In this document: piece after piece, positions 18,600-21,042 of the stretch
Numbering within the stretch: position 1 is the stretch's first letter
Layout of the letters: each line of letters begins with the position of its first letter
Assembly (NCBI GenBank): GCA_910592005.1
Contig: CAJVPP010001294.1
Coordinates: forward strand, 1-21,042
Source: Funneliformis mosseae
Taxonomy: Eukaryota > Glomeromycota > Glomeromycetes > Glomerales > Glomeraceae
DNA length: 21,042 bases
Direction of reading: 5' to 3'
The notes under the pieces: model-generated
Databases searched by the model: none
Seen by the model: only the letters and a program-made list of their open reading frames with translations
Told to the model about the DNA's origin: nothing
Program-made: the position numbers and the translations under genes

Positions 18600-20460
18600 A
18601 ATTTATAACTACTACATTATATCATCCCGAAAGAAGTGTTCTTTTTGGGAATGAAATCTGTTACAATTGGGAATACGTGCGCATTAATGGTTAGCATCTT
18701 TTTTCCAAACTGACACCAATTTAGTATTACTGCGGTTGATTCAAGAAAAGGGAATAAAACATCGACAATGTACATTTATCCAATCAAGTTAACTTTTTCA
18801 TGCCAAGAAATTTAGAAATTCAATTAATGGAGTCTCGATATCTAAATCTTTGTGATATCAAAAAAAAAAAAAATAATAAGTGATCTCTTGGCTTTTTTTT
18901 GCTCAAAAAATAATTTGGACAGGATTTTCTTATCGGATAAAATGGATCAACGGCCCTTGCCGTTATTCGTCAAAAATTTACACCTTTCAAAAAGTAATAA
19001 TTGATCGAAGAATTTAAAAGGGCTATTTTGTTTTTTCTTAGTTGATGTCATTTGATTTATTTATTTGATTCTCGTGTCGAAGTCTTGTTCTAACAAATAA
19101 GGAATTTGTTTTATTTCATTTAAAATTTGCGCCTTATAAATATCTTAATTGCCAAGACTCCACGAGACATTAAAAAATTTTTATATTTCATTTTTATTTA
19201 TTTTGTATGACATTGGATATTCTTACTAAATTTACATGCAGATTATATATTGTGTATTTTCTTGGCATTTCCAAATGCATTATTGAACTTACAACTTACT
19301 ATGGACCAATTTTATCTATTGTAATCACACCCGTTCAACATAAGGTTTTATCGATGTCTTTTGATCCGATTTGCGTAAACTTGCGCTTCAGGGTTTAATT
19401 TTAGCAATTCCGGGTCGAGATTTTTTGCATCAAGTAGATCAATAGTTATTTTACAATAAAAAAAGATTTATTTTATTTTTTTTAAAGGGTGACATGTTTC
19501 TATTGCCAACTTATGAATTCATGTCAACCTTGTAAAATGTTAAATATTAGCAAAGAATTTTGCCGTTGCAAAGAGTTTTATTTTTTTTTTTTTATTTTTT
19601 TTTTTATAACAATGGAAAAAAAAGAGATTTTCTCTACATTCGGAATTCGACATGAAAAGCCCGAAATTCGGCATTTCTATTTAATATGTTTAGATTCAGT
19701 TGATTCATCAAATTTTTGTAATAATAATCAATTCAATTTATCAAATAAATTACTTGATTTGTAAAAACCATATCAGATTATAACTAAAATCAATTACCAT
19801 GTATGTTCATTATTTCATGCATAACCCTGTTTATCATTCGCGTGACTTGGTGATTTGTCTAAATTTAGTTGGCCTGAATTATTTGGAACTATTGGCGTTT
19901 ATATGTATTTAACCGCTTTTATTCATTCAAAATTTTAGTAAAAAAACAATCCGATCTAAATTGTCCTAGAATAGTTAGGTACATTTCATCGTCAAAACTT
20001 TAATAAACCAATCAAATTTATTGTTATATGATCGTATCGTAATCACAATCATATCAATCGTGTCATTATATATTTGTAAATATTAATCATAATCAGAAGA
20101 CTATTTAAGAAAGATATAGAAATTATAATTGCTATCATTTTAGATGAATTATTAAAGGAATAGTACGAAAAAAAGTTAATAAATATATCAATTCAAAAAT
20201 AATTATATTTTATAATAGTATCATCCTGATATAGATTATAATTATCTTTAATAATTCATTCAAAATTTACAAGTAAATATGGTGTTTGAAGTCTTAATTC
20301 AACAATAAAAGTTGTAACACTTAAAAATTTTTCAACTTCTTAAAAAGTAAAATTTCAATAAAATAAACCGGTAACTTTATTCTTTAAGATGAATACTAAT
20401 TAAATTACCCAAAAATCGGATGATTTTCATATGACATCAAATCACGTATATGCAATTTTA
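18600..20460. other. Intergenic region without a recognisable gene
   Basis: About 1.9 kb, less AT-extreme than the left part. Two plus-strand open frames exist. 19207-19398 (63 codons) shows no family. 19489-19764 (91 codons) starts MTCFYCQLMNSCQPCKM and has CxxC pairs and a CRC, but also a poly-Phe run from a T tract; neither is convincing. A small hairpin lies at about 18626-18650 (TCCCGAAAGAA-GTG-TTCTTTTTGGGA). Part of this may be distal promoter of the H+-ATPase gene. Confidence 0.5.
19489..19764 (+). CDS. Doubtful small Cys-containing open frame
   Basis: The 91-codon frame begins MTCFYCQLMNSCQPCKM and continues with EFCRCKEF, a spacing that could bind zinc. It then runs through a poly-Phe stretch made by a T tract, and ends SNKLLDL. 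It belongs to no family I recognise, has no visible intron signals and no conserved neighbour. Chance is at least as likely as a real gene. Confidence 0.15.
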   Translation: MTCFYCQLMNSCQPCKMLNISKEFCRCKEFYFFFFIFFFITMEKKEIFSTFGIRHEKPEIRHFYLICLDSVDSSNFCNNNQFNLSNKLLDL

Positions 20461-20462
20461 TT

Positions 20463-20526
20463 GGCCAGAATTTAACGATAATTTGGGCCGACACTATCAT
20501 TATTATAATTCTGGCCCGAATTATCG
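20463..20526. repeat. Strong overlapping inverted repeats (GGCC-containing), MITE-like
   Basis: CGATAATTTGGGCC (20476-20489) pairs with GGCCCGAATTATCG (20513-20526), 14 bp with one G-T pair. In addition GGCCAGAATT (20463-20472) pairs with AATTCTGGCC (20507-20516). The two right arms overlap, so two alternative hairpins are possible. The GGCC blocks stand out in AT-rich DNA. It may be the end or relic of a DNA transposon, or a palindromic satellite unit. Confidence 0.75.
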
Positions 20527-21042
20527 CAATTAATTATACTCGAAAAAAATTCACTTAAAATTCGAAATTTTTGTACGACATAAAATTTGATAATTAAAAA
20601 GTTTGTGCCCTTCTCGCAATATTTTTTATAATAGGCGAGACATACCACACCAAAGAAAGAACTTATCATAATATCTGTTAAAAGTTAATGATGAATTTCT
20701 AATAATATTATGTTTCTCATTTCTTACAACCATTTTTTAAAATAATATTCAATTAGTAATGCTTGTTAAAAATACAAAAATCTGAATCATTTTTAAAAGT
20801 AAAACTTGTTTTGAAACTACAATGGTTACTACAACAATGATAACAATAAGCTGTAATATTCAGGAATAAAAGGTAAATATTTTATTATATGGTTTAAATT
20901 TTAAAATTTTGGATTAATTTTTTTATTTGCAACTTTGTAATTATTAAATTAACAAAAAAATAACTTACAGAGGGTGATCACGGATACCCGAACAATTAAT
21001 TAAACTATTTGAATATACTTATTATATTAACTTTTTTTTTAG
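20527..21042. other. AT-rich right edge with a possible splice-site pair
   Basis: No recognisable protein fragment. On plus, AAAG/GTAAAT (intron from 20873) and CTTACAG (ending 20971) could bound a 99-bp intron. The window ends in a T9-AG string that also looks like an acceptor. If real, these belong to the 5' part of a gene lying to the right. The evidence is weak. Confidence 0.2.

Noticed and set aside
20472..20669. 65-codon minus frame over the inverted repeat
   Set aside because: No family resemblance. It partly translates the palindromic repeat.
1..21042. CRISPR array, rRNA, bacterial operon or phage features
   Set aside because: None seen. Spliceosomal introns and eukaryotic genes make a prokaryotic reading untenable.

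Overview
The window looks like nuclear DNA from an arbuscular mycorrhizal fungus, most likely Rhizophagus or a close relative. Three things point that way: extreme AT-richness with long A/T runs, short fungal introns in conserved eukaryotic genes, and decayed copies of the DNA transposons and repeat-rich gene families known to fill these genomes. The organism is an inference. No database search was possible.

Left part (1-12.7 kb) is a repeat-rich, gene-poor graveyard. Positions 1-151 look like one end of a pogo/Tigger-type element. Positions 228-1262 (minus) hold a broken SAM-domain gene of a type I associate with large Rhizophagus families. An acidic pseudogene fragment on plus (1462-1700) may be FAR1-like. 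A nearly full-length but shattered Helitron Rep-helicase lies on minus (3529-8357), with a plausible Helitron 3' end (hairpin plus CTAG) at 3434-3463. Its helicase part is split by a 482-bp insertion (3879-4360) flanked by 8-bp target duplications. Directly upstream of the Helitron start sits a complete but dead Tc1/mariner DD34E element (8452-9900) with terminal repeats and TA duplications. A diverged tandem duplication (10.0-10.47 kb) and a MITE-like inverted pair (11.9-12.5 kb) follow. Differences between repeat copies are almost all transitions, which suggests cytosine deamination.

Right part (13.2-18.3 kb) is a small conserved gene island: a tRNA-Asn(GUU) on minus, an eight-exon MTG1/YlqF-type circularly permuted GTPase on plus, and, convergent with it, a two-exon P3A plasma-membrane H+-ATPase of 917 residues on minus. 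The most notable observation is that intron 1 of the MTG1 gene is an AT-AC intron with a near-perfect U12-type (minor spliceosome) donor and branch site.

Beyond 18.3 kb lie the H+-ATPase promoter region and about 2.5 kb without a recognisable gene, including one strong inverted repeat at 20463-20526. The genes are not functionally linked: the GTPase should act in mitochondrial ribosome assembly, the ATPase energises the plasma membrane, and the tRNA serves cytosolic translation.
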